A stretch of DNA of 64,000 nt, taken from NCBI GenBank assembly GCA_016342745.1, contig JAEINT010000011.1:1-64000 (forward strand), in the 5' to 3' direction. This document shows positions 42,425 through 51,001 of this stretch, in pieces; within the stretch, counting starts at the first letter, position 1; each line of letters opens with the position of its first letter. The notes below the pieces were generated by a model. It made no database searches. It saw nothing but the letters and a program-made list of their open reading frames with translations, and was not told the DNA's origin. A program made the position numbers and the translations under genes. Origin of the DNA: Labilibaculum sp. (GTDB lineage Bacteria > Bacteroidota > Bacteroidia > Bacteroidales > Marinifilaceae).

Positions 42425-43123
42425 ATGGAAACTAAAAATTATTGCTACGAATATCCCAGACCATCTGTTACTACTGATTGTGTAATATTTGGTTTCGATA
42501 ATGGAGAACTTAAAATCCTTTTGATAGAAAGAGGTATTGAACCCTTTAAAGGAAAATGGGCTTTTCCTGGAGGTTTTATGAGAGAGAATGAGAATAGTGA
42601 TGAGTGTGCAAAAAGGGAGCTTCGTGAAGAGACCGGATTGCAAGACATATTTATTGAGCAACTCTTTACTTTTGCTGATGTTGATCGTGATCCTAGAGGG
42701 AGAGTTGTTACAATTGCCTATTATGCTCTTGTAAAATTAACTCAATATAATATTCAAGCAGGTGACGATGCTGATAATGCTAAATGGTTTCCAATATCCC
42801 AAATTCCTCCATTGGCTTTTGACCATGATAGAATTTTACGCATGGCAATTAATCGTCTTCGCGGAAAAATCAGGTATCAGCCATTAGGTTTTGAGTTGCT
42901 TCCTGAAAGATTCACAATTCCTGAACTTCAGAACTTATATGAAACAGTTCTCGAAATTAAATTGGACAGGCGCAACTTTAGAAAGAAGATTCTTGCTACT
43001 GGCTTGCTAATTGATCACAACGAATCCATAAAAGGTCAACCTCATAAAGGTGCTAATCTGTATAGCTTCGATGAAGGCAAGTACCAGCAACTATCAAATA
43101 CAGGCTTTAATTTCGAAATATAA
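42425..43123 (+). CDS. nrtR: NrtR-like Nudix regulator of NAD metabolism
   Basis: This 232-residue protein has an N-terminal Nudix domain (about 15-150) and a C-terminal winged helix (about 160-215: PLGFELLPERFTIPELQNLYETV), the NrtR architecture. The Nudix box at 50-72 is complete (G-x5-E-x7-REL-x-EE-x-GL), so ADP-ribose hydrolysis is possible besides ADP-ribose sensing. Related Nudix regulators in Bacteroidota control arabinose genes, but the next gene, pncB, and nadE further down point to NAD. It is first in the operon, 22 bp before pncB, with an inverted repeat over its promoter. Confidence 0.88.
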   Translation: METKNYCYEYPRPSVTTDCVIFGFDNGELKILLIERGIEPFKGKWAFPGGFMRENENSDECAKRELREETGLQDIFIEQLFTFADVDRDPRGRVVTIAYYALVKLTQYNIQAGDDADNAKWFPISQIPPLAFDHDRILRMAINRLRGKIRYQPLGFELLPERFTIPELQNLYETVLEIKLDRRNFRKKILATGLLIDHNESIKGQPHKGANLYSFDEGKYQQLSNTGFNFEI

Positions 43124-43145
43124 TAACCCTTTAATACTCTGAAAG

Positions 43146-44306
43146 ATGATTATACGCGATTTATTAGACAACGACTTGTACAAGTTCACCACCATGAACG
43201 CTATACAAAAGAAATTTCCTAACGCCGAAGTGCTCTATAAATTCATTAACAGAGGCAAAACGGATTTTCCTAATGGATTTGCCGAAGAGCTGAGAAAAGA
43301 GGTGGATGCGATGAGTGATCTTGTACTTACGGCCGAGGGCGAGGCTTTCTTACGGAAGAAATGTTATTATTTCGATTCGGTATTTGTTGATCTCTTGAAA
43401 GGCTATCGGTTTAATCCAAACGAAGTGATCATAAAACAAGATGGTGGCGATTTAGAGGTAGAAATAGCAGGACTTTGGCACCGTACGGTTCTTTGGGAAG
43501 TGCCTTTAATGGCTATCATATCTGAGCTTTACTTCAAACTCACCAATCAAAAGGCTAACGATTTCCAAGCTACAGCAATCGCCAAAGCGAAAGAGTTTAA
43601 AGCCATAGGTGCAGAAATTTCAGAATTTGGAACACGACGTCGTTTTTCGTTTGAAGTACAAAATAGAGTGGTAGAAATATTGAAAGAACAGATGGGTAAA
43701 TATCTCAACGGAACTAGCAATGTGTTGCTTGCTATGAAACACGATCTAACACCAATTGGCACACATCCACACGAATGGTTCATGTATCATGGTGCTCATT
43801 ATGGCTATAGAATGGCCAACGCCATTGGACTTGAGAATTGGGTTGATGTTTATCAGGGTAGCTTAGGAATTGCCTTAACAGACACCTTTACAACCGATAA
43901 CTTCTTCCAAAGTTTCAAGCCTAAATATGCAAAGCTATTTGATGGAGTGCGTTGGGATAGCGGAGATGCTCTTTTATTCACAGATAAAACGCTGCAACAT
44001 TACGAAAAAAGCAGAGTTGATGCAAAAAGTAAAACCATTGTTTATAGTGATGGGCTTGACTTAGAGAAAGTAAAAGGAATTAAGAAATATGTAAATGAAC
44101 GTATCCACGATGTTTATGGAATAGGTACTTACCTCTCTAACGATACGGGAGTAAAACCACTAAATATGGTGATTAAACTTTTTACAGCTAAGCCAGAGGG
44201 ATATAGCAAACACATTCCAACGGTTAAATTATCGGATGTTAGTGGAAAACACACTGGCGAACAAGAAGAAGTTGAACTTTGCGAAAGAATACTCAAAAAA
44301 CATTAA
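43146..44306 (+). CDS. pncB: Nicotinate phosphoribosyltransferase
   Basis: This 386-residue cytoplasmic enzyme makes nicotinate mononucleotide from nicotinate and PRPP, using ATP (Preiss-Handler salvage). The N-terminal LLDNDLYKFTTMNA substrate region is present, as are EFGTRRRFSFEVQ and the phosphohistidine region TSNVLLAMKHDLTPIGTHPHEW (in part about 195-216). The length fits the PncB family. It takes nicotinate from the nicotinamidase-like protein encoded 33 bp downstream. Confidence 0.96.
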   Translation: MIIRDLLDNDLYKFTTMNAIQKKFPNAEVLYKFINRGKTDFPNGFAEELRKEVDAMSDLVLTAEGEAFLRKKCYYFDSVFVDLLKGYRFNPNEVIIKQDGGDLEVEIAGLWHRTVLWEVPLMAIISELYFKLTNQKANDFQATAIAKAKEFKAIGAEISEFGTRRRFSFEVQNRVVEILKEQMGKYLNGTSNVLLAMKHDLTPIGTHPHEWFMYHGAHYGYRMANAIGLENWVDVYQGSLGIALTDTFTTDNFFQSFKPKYAKLFDGVRWDSGDALLFTDKTLQHYEKSRVDAKSKTIVYSDGLDLEKVKGIKKYVNERIHDVYGIGTYLSNDTGVKPLNMVIKLFTAKPEGYSKHIPTVKLSDVSGKHTGEQEEVELCERILKKH

Positions 44307-44339
44307 TAGACATCCTTATTCACCTTTAAAACTGCTAAA

Positions 44340-45128
44340 ATGAACAATCAAAATGCAATTCTGATCATTGATGCTCAATACGATTTTTGCAACCCACAGG
44401 GTGCACTTTTCGTGGATGGAGCCGATGCGGATATGAAGCGATTAGCCAATTGGATAAAAGCCAATAAAGCTCAAATTGATCATATCTCGGTTACTATGGA
44501 TAGTCACCCAGTTAATGATATTTCACATCCATCTTTTTGGCAAGATAAAGAGGGTAATTTTCCAAACCCTTTTACAGCCATTAGCGCTCAAGAAATTAAA
44601 GATGGAACATGGAGTCCAAGATTTTTTCCAAAAGAAGCGATACAGTATGTAGAAACGCTTGAGCAACAAGGAGAATTTGGTCACTTTATCTGGCCTTACC
44701 ACTGCTTAATTGGCTCTCGTGGTGCAGCAATCGACGACAATATTATGGAGGCGCTTATTGATTGGACAAAAGAGGGTAAATTCTATCAGGTAGTAGCTAA
44801 AGGTACTTATCCACTAACCGAACACTTTGGTATTTTTAGAGCAAACGTACCCATTGCTAATCGTCCTGAAACTCAATTGAATCAAGCTCTTATCGATACT
44901 TTAGAGAGATATCAAAATGTGTTTTTAGTTGGGCAGGCAAAATCTCATTGTGTGGCAAACAGTCTAAAACAAGCCATGGAGGAAGCACCAAACTTGGCAA
45001 GTAAATTTATTATTCTTGAAGATTGTATGTCTGATGTAACTGGTCTTAGACATTTAGGAGATCCGATATATGCCAAGGCTAAGAGCTTAGGAGTGCGATT
45101 TTCAAAAACAACTGAGATTACTCTTTAG
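44340..45128 (+). CDS. Nicotinamidase-like cysteine hydrolase
   Basis: This 262-residue isochorismatase-fold hydrolase has the triad Asp11 (IIDAQYDF), Lys154 (VAKGTYP) and Cys204 (KSHCVANS). A metal-site-like DSHPVND...HPSFW lies near 54-68. It is about 50 residues longer than canonical PncA, with a large mid-domain insert. Next to pncB, conversion of nicotinamide to nicotinate is the natural reading; another amide substrate cannot be excluded. It lies within the NAD operon. Confidence 0.85.
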   Translation: MNNQNAILIIDAQYDFCNPQGALFVDGADADMKRLANWIKANKAQIDHISVTMDSHPVNDISHPSFWQDKEGNFPNPFTAISAQEIKDGTWSPRFFPKEAIQYVETLEQQGEFGHFIWPYHCLIGSRGAAIDDNIMEALIDWTKEGKFYQVVAKGTYPLTEHFGIFRANVPIANRPETQLNQALIDTLERYQNVFLVGQAKSHCVANSLKQAMEEAPNLASKFIILEDCMSDVTGLRHLGDPIYAKAKSLGVRFSKTTEITL

Positions 45129-45172
45129 TGTAAGTAGATTTTATAAACTTTTTATACCTAATAAACCTTGTT

Positions 45173-45856
45173 ATGGATAATTTCAATCTACCTAATTTCA
45201 ATATTGATTTCGGAAATTTCGATCCATTGGAGATTACTTCTGATGAGACCATTAATGCTGTTTTGATTGTTGATGTTTCTCCCTCCGTGGGAAGTTATGT
45301 TGACGAGCTGAATAATTCCTTTAAAGAGTTCCTAGAGGAAATGCAACGAAGCCACGTAGCCGAGAAATTAATGGTCTCAATCATTGAATTTAATGATCAG
45401 ATTACGGTTCGAACAGGTTTTCAGCCCATCAACTCTATAGATCTTAATAAGATGAAATTCACACCTTGTGGATATGGTACAGCTTTATACGATGCAGTTT
45501 TGTATGGCATTACCAATGCCGTGGATTATCGTACCAATCTGGAAAACTCTGGTGTTAATTGCAAAACACTCATTTTCACCATTACTGATGGAGAAGATAA
45601 TTCTTCTAAAAATAGTGCTGCTGTTGTGAAAAGTGGCTTGGATACAATCTTAAAAGAGGAACAAAATGCTTTCAACTTTGAGACCATTCTTTTTGGAGTG
45701 GGCAACGACTCCAGTTTTGAGGCTGCACAAAAAGACATGGGCATCGAACACTTAGCGAAAATTGGTAATTCGGGTAAAGAGATTCGCAAGATGATTGGAT
45801 TCATTTCAGCATCGATCTCTCAAAGTTCATCTGCAAATAATCCTGTTGTATTCTAA
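45173..45856 (+). CDS. vWA-domain protein (TerY-like)
   Basis: This 227-residue soluble single von Willebrand A domain has an intact metal-ion-dependent adhesion site: Asp34-x-Ser36-x-Ser38 (DVSPS), Thr103 (GTALYD) and Asp139 (TDGEDN). It has no signal peptide, so it works inside the cell. vWA, PP2C and kinase genes in this order form the TerY-P triad known from Ter-type stress systems. Here the triad sits inside an NAD operon, 44 bp after the nicotinamidase-like gene and 11 bp before the phosphatase gene. Confidence 0.9.
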   Translation: MDNFNLPNFNIDFGNFDPLEITSDETINAVLIVDVSPSVGSYVDELNNSFKEFLEEMQRSHVAEKLMVSIIEFNDQITVRTGFQPINSIDLNKMKFTPCGYGTALYDAVLYGITNAVDYRTNLENSGVNCKTLIFTITDGEDNSSKNSAAVVKSGLDTILKEEQNAFNFETILFGVGNDSSFEAAQKDMGIEHLAKIGNSGKEIRKMIGFISASISQSSSANNPVVF

Positions 45857-45867
45857 AATGTAAGTGA

Positions 45868-46590
45868 ATGATCTATACATCAACTGTTTCGAGGCGAGGA
45901 ACATCTCATCCTGATTGGAATGAAGATAATTTTTTTATCAATGAAATGGATAAGGTAATTGTCGGTGCTGTCTTTGATGGTTGCAGTTCTGGAAAGGATT
46001 CGTTCTTCGCCTCTAAACTTTTTGCAAATATCCTGAAAAAAACGGTTCAAGAAGTGGACTTTAGGCTTGAAATTGAAACATTCCCGACACTAGTTCATCG
46101 GTTTTGTAAGAATCTAAACAAGGCTATAAAGGCGATAGGTTTAACTATTGATGAAAGCTTATCTACAGCTGTTTTGTTTATCTACGAACTCGAAAGTAAT
46201 GAGTTGTTGGTCAGGTTCTTTGGCGATGGATGTGCCTATTCAAACCAGGAGGATTTGCTTTTTTTCAATAACGATGAAAAGAACAAACCCGACTATTTGG
46301 CTTATCAACTGACAGACATTCTAAAAAGCAAAACAGCCTTTGCAAACTATTACAAGCAAAAGCCGAGCTTTAAAACCATTACAAAGGACTTTTCAATTAC
46401 TTCGGATGGAATTTTCACTTTTAAGGAAAGCATCGGGAGCGAAGCGAAATTTGATTACACGAATTATCTGGTAAAAGATGATTTTCTGTATCAAAATCCT
46501 GCATCCCTTAAACGCAAATTAAATATCATCAAAAAAAAGGGATATGAACATTACGATGACCTAACGATAGTACGAATTATAATAGAATGA
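45868..46590 (+). CDS. PP2C-family protein phosphatase
   Basis: This 240-residue protein has the PP2C metal motifs: WNEDNFF (Glu19, Asp20), FDGCSSG (Asp37, Gly38), ITSDGIF (about 178) and YDDLTIV near the C terminus (Asp230, Asp231). The catalytic set therefore looks intact, though the domain is minimal and divergent. It should dephosphorylate targets of the kinase encoded 4 bp downstream, probably including the vWA protein or NAD enzymes. No membrane segment is present. Confidence 0.88.
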   Translation: MIYTSTVSRRGTSHPDWNEDNFFINEMDKVIVGAVFDGCSSGKDSFFASKLFANILKKTVQEVDFRLEIETFPTLVHRFCKNLNKAIKAIGLTIDESLSTAVLFIYELESNELLVRFFGDGCAYSNQEDLLFFNNDEKNKPDYLAYQLTDILKSKTAFANYYKQKPSFKTITKDFSITSDGIFTFKESIGSEAKFDYTNYLVKDDFLYQNPASLKRKLNIIKKKGYEHYDDLTIVRIIIE

Positions 46591-46594
46591 AGCC

Positions 46595-48262
46595 ATGTCG
46601 AAAGTTAAACTATACAACAGTAAAGGCAGCTATCTTTTTGCAGCCGATCCGTCTAAAGAGATCGATCGTGGTGGAGAAGGATCTATTATTAATCACCCTA
46701 AAAATAGCGATCAAGTTCTAAAACTTTACCATTTAGGCATTAAACCCAGCTTAAGCATTGAATCTTGGAACTACCTGAAGCAACTTGGCAGCAGATTTAT
46801 TAAACCCAACGAGCTTTTATTCGATAAGCGTGGAGACTTGGTGGGCTTTAGTATGGATTTGCTTGATAAAAAATTTTTTCGAATCTCGCAGATATACACC
46901 AAGTCGCAATGCACCAAACTTGGAGTAAGCGACACCGTTAAAAACAAGATATCAAAAGAGCTCATCTCAGTTGTGAAAGAGGCGCATGCGAAGCAGATTG
47001 TCTTAGGTGATTTTAATCCCTACAACATCTTTATTAATAAGCTTGGCGACATCCAAATTATTGATGTTGATAGTTTTGAGACTCCTGTCCACGAGCACTC
47101 TGGTCGTTTGTTAGATGAAGTAAGAGATCATTACTACTTGGGGCGAGTGAGCGAAATGAGCGATTACTATGCTGTTGCTGTAAACGTTTTTAGACTCTTC
47201 ACCTACCTTCATCCTTACAAAGGAATTCACAAAAGCTGGAAAAGCTTGGAGGAGAGAGCCATTAAACAGATTTCCGTTTTGGGTGATGTAACAGATTTAA
47301 TTATTCCTGCATTTTATGAGCCCATAAAGGATCACTATTTGGAAGATCAGTTCAAACAGATTTTTAACAGTAAGAATCGCTTTCTTATTCATATCGATCA
47401 GGTTAGCACCATTAAAAGAGTGCCACTTAGTAAAATGACGACTCGCGATAACTTACATGTGAAAATTCTGGCCAGCAATGTGGTAGACTTCTATTTTAAC
47501 GAATCGGCTGGTTATATAAAAACGGATGAATTTACAGACCTTTTTCTGTGTGACTATATAGGTAGCTTGAGTTTAACTGAGCGGGTGGCAAATAGTGAAT
47601 ATGACTTTTTATGGGTGGGTAATAAAAACATTCTAAAGGTGAAAGAGAATGTTATTACCCTACGAAAGGAGAAGATTCGCAACTTTGAGTTTCCAGAAAA
47701 TTTCAAATTTGTTCAAATAGATCATCTTGTTGTTGGTGTTGATTGGGAGAATATATATTACTTCAATCCCGATAAGGTCGTGAATGAAAACATTGCCTGG
47801 AACAAAGTAAATTCCTGGGGACGTGGTTTCAAGTTCGACCCAAGTCCCATTCAGTTTACAGGAGGAGTGGCAAGAACTCATTTCAGAACTGGCGATACCA
47901 TCAATTCTATAAAACTGCCACTTCATGCAAAAACATTGAATTTAAAAGGAAATATTGGCGTGATTTCTTATCTTGGCGGCGATAAAACGAAGTACAATTG
48001 GGCAATTATAAATGGCTTACACTTAGAAGTTGGCAAAGAAACAGATGAGATTTTATCCTTCGCAGTTAAGCAATCTGGTACTACAAATTACATTTTTGTA
48101 CCCAAGGATGGCAAAATCGATATTCTTCGATCAAGCGATTTTGAAACAATCGACAGCATAAATTTTGAAGAGGCCACGTCACAATCGCAACTATTTATCA
48201 CTAAATCGGGACTTCTTTTGCTCGAAAACCAAGTATTGTATCTTATCAACCGAAATTCATAA
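46595..48262 (+). CDS. Ser/Thr-kinase-like protein with C-terminal beta-repeat region
   Basis: This 555-residue protein has an N-terminal protein-kinase-like domain (about 1-265): glycine loop GGEGS at 26-30, ATP Lys43 (VLKLY), catalytic Asp139 in GDFNPYN, and metal-loop Asp157 in DVDSF, which replaces DFG. This divergent pattern is that of kinases in vWA/PP2C triads. The remaining 290 residues (about 270-555) are beta-rich, with repeated motifs such as YDFLWVGNKNIL and VVGVDWENIYYF, possibly a beta-propeller sensor. It lies 5 bp before nadE. Targets are unknown. Confidence 0.85.
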   Translation: MSKVKLYNSKGSYLFAADPSKEIDRGGEGSIINHPKNSDQVLKLYHLGIKPSLSIESWNYLKQLGSRFIKPNELLFDKRGDLVGFSMDLLDKKFFRISQIYTKSQCTKLGVSDTVKNKISKELISVVKEAHAKQIVLGDFNPYNIFINKLGDIQIIDVDSFETPVHEHSGRLLDEVRDHYYLGRVSEMSDYYAVAVNVFRLFTYLHPYKGIHKSWKSLEERAIKQISVLGDVTDLIIPAFYEPIKDHYLEDQFKQIFNSKNRFLIHIDQVSTIKRVPLSKMTTRDNLHVKILASNVVDFYFNESAGYIKTDEFTDLFLCDYIGSLSLTERVANSEYDFLWVGNKNILKVKENVITLRKEKIRNFEFPENFKFVQIDHLVVGVDWENIYYFNPDKVVNENIAWNKVNSWGRGFKFDPSPIQFTGGVARTHFRTGDTINSIKLPLHAKTLNLKGNIGVISYLGGDKTKYNWAIINGLHLEVGKETDEILSFAVKQSGTTNYIFVPKDGKIDILRSSDFETIDSINFEEATSQSQLFITKSGLLLLENQVLYLINRNS

Positions 48263-48267
48263 TTAAT

Positions 48268-50148
48268 ATGACTCTCAACAAGAAACTAAAAATAGCGCTT
48301 GCTCAAATAGATATTATTGCCGGACGCCCCGATTTAAACACAAAGAAGATCATCTCAGCAATTGAGAATGCCAAAAAAGAAGGAGATGAACTCATTGTAT
48401 TTTCAGAAATGGCTGTTCCTGGGTATTTATTGGGCGACGAGTGGGAGAACAACTCCTACGTAAAAGATTGCTTTGCCTACAATGAAGATATAAAGTGTGC
48501 AACACAGGGCATTGTTGCCATCTGGGGAAATGTGGATATAGACAGCTCAAAAAGGAACGAGGATGGTCGAATTAGAAAGTACAATGCTGCTTTTGTAGCA
48601 CAAAATGGAGAGTATGTGAGCAAATCACCCATTCACAAAACTCTTTTGCCAAAATACAGAGAGTTTGATGATGCACGCCATTTCTACTCCCTCCGAAAAG
48701 AGGCAGAAGAAAATGGTACTAAGACAGAGAAGCTTATTGAGCCTGTAGAAGTACAGATTAATGGAGAATGCAGAAAGCTCGGTGTTATTTTGTGTGAGGA
48801 CATGTGGAGTGACGATTACTCCGTAAATCCCATAGAAATATTACTCAGTAAAAATGCTGAACTATTGGTGAACCTTTCCTGTTCTCCATGGACATGGCGT
48901 AAGAATAACAAACGCCACTCCGTTGTAAGAAGTAGAATAGAAAAGCATCCAGCTTATTTTATTTATGCGAACAACGTAGGCATCCAAAATAATGGCAAAA
49001 ACATATTCCTATACGATGGGAATTCAAGCATTTACAATCCCGATGGTACACTGTTAAAAGTTGCCACTGATTATAAGGAAGAGATCATTAGAACTACTCT
49101 TTTTGATGAGGAAACAAGATCAATTCCTAATTTGAAAGTAAGCGATGCGCGCGATAGAGAAGAGCTTTATGCAGCATTGATTTATGGAATTAGAAGCTTT
49201 TTCGAGAATCTGCCCAATAAAAAAGTGGTTTTGGGTTTAAGTGGTGGTATCGACTCCGCATTAAGTGCCGCATTGCTCGCGCAAGCGCTGGGGCCTGAAA
49301 ATGTTTACGCCATAAATATGCCCAGTCAATACAACTCGAAAACCACAAAAGATATCGCTCAAGGCTTGGCACAAAATCTAGGCATACACTATGCAAGCAT
49401 ATCCATACAGAACTCTTACGAAAACACTATAAAAGAGATTGAAGCCACTGAGTTTGTGCAACTCGATGGATCGAATACGAAAACAGAGCTGATTTTTTCA
49501 GCACTCAACCGCGAAAATATTCAATCGCGCGATAGAGGTTCCCGCATTTTGGCAGGTGTTGCATCCATACTAAATGCTGTTTTTGTGAACAACGGTAACA
49601 AAACAGAAACGGCTCTTGGTTATGCCACCCTTTACGGCGATGTGAATGGTGCTTTGGCTCCAATTGCCGATCTTTACAAGCAGGAAGTCTACGAATTAGC
49701 AAGATTCATAAACAGGAAGAAAGAGCTGATTCCGAAGGCAATTTTTACGATTCCAGCTTCGGCTGAATTGAGTGAAAATCATAATGTTGATGAAGGAAAA
49801 GGCGATCCAATTCTTTACCCTTATCACGATAAATTGGTGCGGGCATTTGTCGAATTCCGACTCGACCCAGAAGATATTTTGCGATACTATAAAAATGGCG
49901 AATTGAGTCAGATTTGTAAATGCGAGAAAGATCTTATCGATAGCTATTTCCCAACTGCAGCTTCTTTTATTGCTGATTTAGAGCACAAATGGCGAATTTA
50001 TAAAATCAACTATTTCAAGCGAATACAGGCGCCTCCAATTATTGCGGTTAGTAAAAGAGCTTTTGGTTTTGATTTGCGCGAATCGCAAAACGGCTTCCAT
50101 TTCACCCGAGAGTATCTGAAATTGAAAGAGGAAATACTTGGTCAATAA
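48268..50148 (+). CDS. nadE: Glutamine-hydrolysing NAD(+) synthetase
   Basis: This 626-residue enzyme amidates nicotinate adenine dinucleotide to NAD(+). The N-terminal nitrilase-like glutaminase domain (about 1-270) has the Glu47-Lys124-Cys176 triad (FSEMA, HKTLLPKY, ILCEDMW). The C-terminal ATP-pyrophosphatase domain has SGGIDS at 325-330. The two-domain form can use glutamine directly. It is the end point of the salvage route started by the two salvage genes upstream; the middle step (NadD) is not in this window. Confidence 0.96.
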   Translation: MTLNKKLKIALAQIDIIAGRPDLNTKKIISAIENAKKEGDELIVFSEMAVPGYLLGDEWENNSYVKDCFAYNEDIKCATQGIVAIWGNVDIDSSKRNEDGRIRKYNAAFVAQNGEYVSKSPIHKTLLPKYREFDDARHFYSLRKEAEENGTKTEKLIEPVEVQINGECRKLGVILCEDMWSDDYSVNPIEILLSKNAELLVNLSCSPWTWRKNNKRHSVVRSRIEKHPAYFIYANNVGIQNNGKNIFLYDGNSSIYNPDGTLLKVATDYKEEIIRTTLFDEETRSIPNLKVSDARDREELYAALIYGIRSFFENLPNKKVVLGLSGGIDSALSAALLAQALGPENVYAINMPSQYNSKTTKDIAQGLAQNLGIHYASISIQNSYENTIKEIEATEFVQLDGSNTKTELIFSALNRENIQSRDRGSRILAGVASILNAVFVNNGNKTETALGYATLYGDVNGALAPIADLYKQEVYELARFINRKKELIPKAIFTIPASAELSENHNVDEGKGDPILYPYHDKLVRAFVEFRLDPEDILRYYKNGELSQICKCEKDLIDSYFPTAASFIADLEHKWRIYKINYFKRIQAPPIIAVSKRAFGFDLRESQNGFHFTREYLKLKEEILGQ

Positions 50149-50174
50149 TTATATGTAAGCCCAGAATATATTAG

Positions 50175-50987
50175 ATGAATAAGAGCTATAAATCACACAC
50201 AAAGTCGCGCACCGAGAAACACGCCAGCTATCCAGCCCGATACTTTGTGCCCGATGATAAGATTACATGGGATATTCCCTTTGATGCCTATCAACCAACT
50301 GAGTTTACTGCTCCTGTGGTGTTGGATCAGAATACGACTTGGGCCGATCCACAAGATATTACGGCTATTACACGTGTTCTCGAAAGCTTCGAAGGCGATG
50401 TGAAATTCAATGCGATAGGCGTGCCACTTAACCCGATAGGTAGAACCGGATTAAAAGGTCGTGGTGTTTTGGGCAAATGGGGTGCTAATTTTGCCGTTGA
50501 TGGTATTGTAACCACACTAAATCCAAACTCAAATCTGCTTGAAGTCCTCACTATAACTCGATGTGATACAGGGGAAACGGCTTTGCCAGGTGGAATGGTT
50601 GATGCGGGAGAAACGGCCATGGAAACTAGAAACCGAGAACTCGAAGAGGAAGTGTCTGTTAAGTCTACTGATTTGGCCAATCATCTTTACGAAAAAACGC
50701 TTGCGAGCGGATATGTTGACGATCCCAGAAACACGGACAATGCATGGATGGAAACGACAGTTATACATACGCATTTGGCTTATGAGAATGCTTCAACAAT
50801 GCAGGTTTGTGCAGGAGATGATGCTTCCGATTTTAAATGGCTTCCCATTACAAGGGAGTCACTTTCTTCCTTATATGCCAATCACGGATTGTCTCTTTTA
50901 CTGGCTGTTAAAGAGATGCTTCAATCCAAGTCATCGCCAATTGATAAGACCATAACAGCAGAATTAAAACTAAAATTGAATATCTAA
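50175..50987 (+). CDS. NUDT9/TRPM2-type ADP-ribose diphosphatase
   Basis: This 270-residue Nudix hydrolase has the signatures of mitochondrial NUDT9 and the TRPM2 channel tail: NPIGRTGLKGRGVLGKWG at 86-103, ALPGGMVDAGE at 136-146 and YVDDPRNTDNAWMET at 180-194. The Nudix box (140-162) has a full REL-x-EE core, so it should split ADP-ribose to AMP and ribose 5-phosphate, feeding PRPP and clearing a product of NAD breakdown. NUDT9-like proteins are best known from eukaryotes. It lies 26 bp after nadE. Confidence 0.9.
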   Translation: MNKSYKSHTKSRTEKHASYPARYFVPDDKITWDIPFDAYQPTEFTAPVVLDQNTTWADPQDITAITRVLESFEGDVKFNAIGVPLNPIGRTGLKGRGVLGKWGANFAVDGIVTTLNPNSNLLEVLTITRCDTGETALPGGMVDAGETAMETRNRELEEEVSVKSTDLANHLYEKTLASGYVDDPRNTDNAWMETTVIHTHLAYENASTMQVCAGDDASDFKWLPITRESLSSLYANHGLSLLLAVKEMLQSKSSPIDKTITAELKLKLNI

Positions 50988-51001
50988 ATTCACTCTATAA
51001 T

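Noticed and set aside
42209-42661. Minus-strand frame of 150 codons
   Set aside because: It covers the NAD operon promoter and is antisense to the conserved Nudix box.
42425-43123. AraR-type arabinose regulator
   Set aside because: Related Nudix regulators control arabinose genes in this phylum, but the adjacent pncB and nadE make NAD control far more likely.
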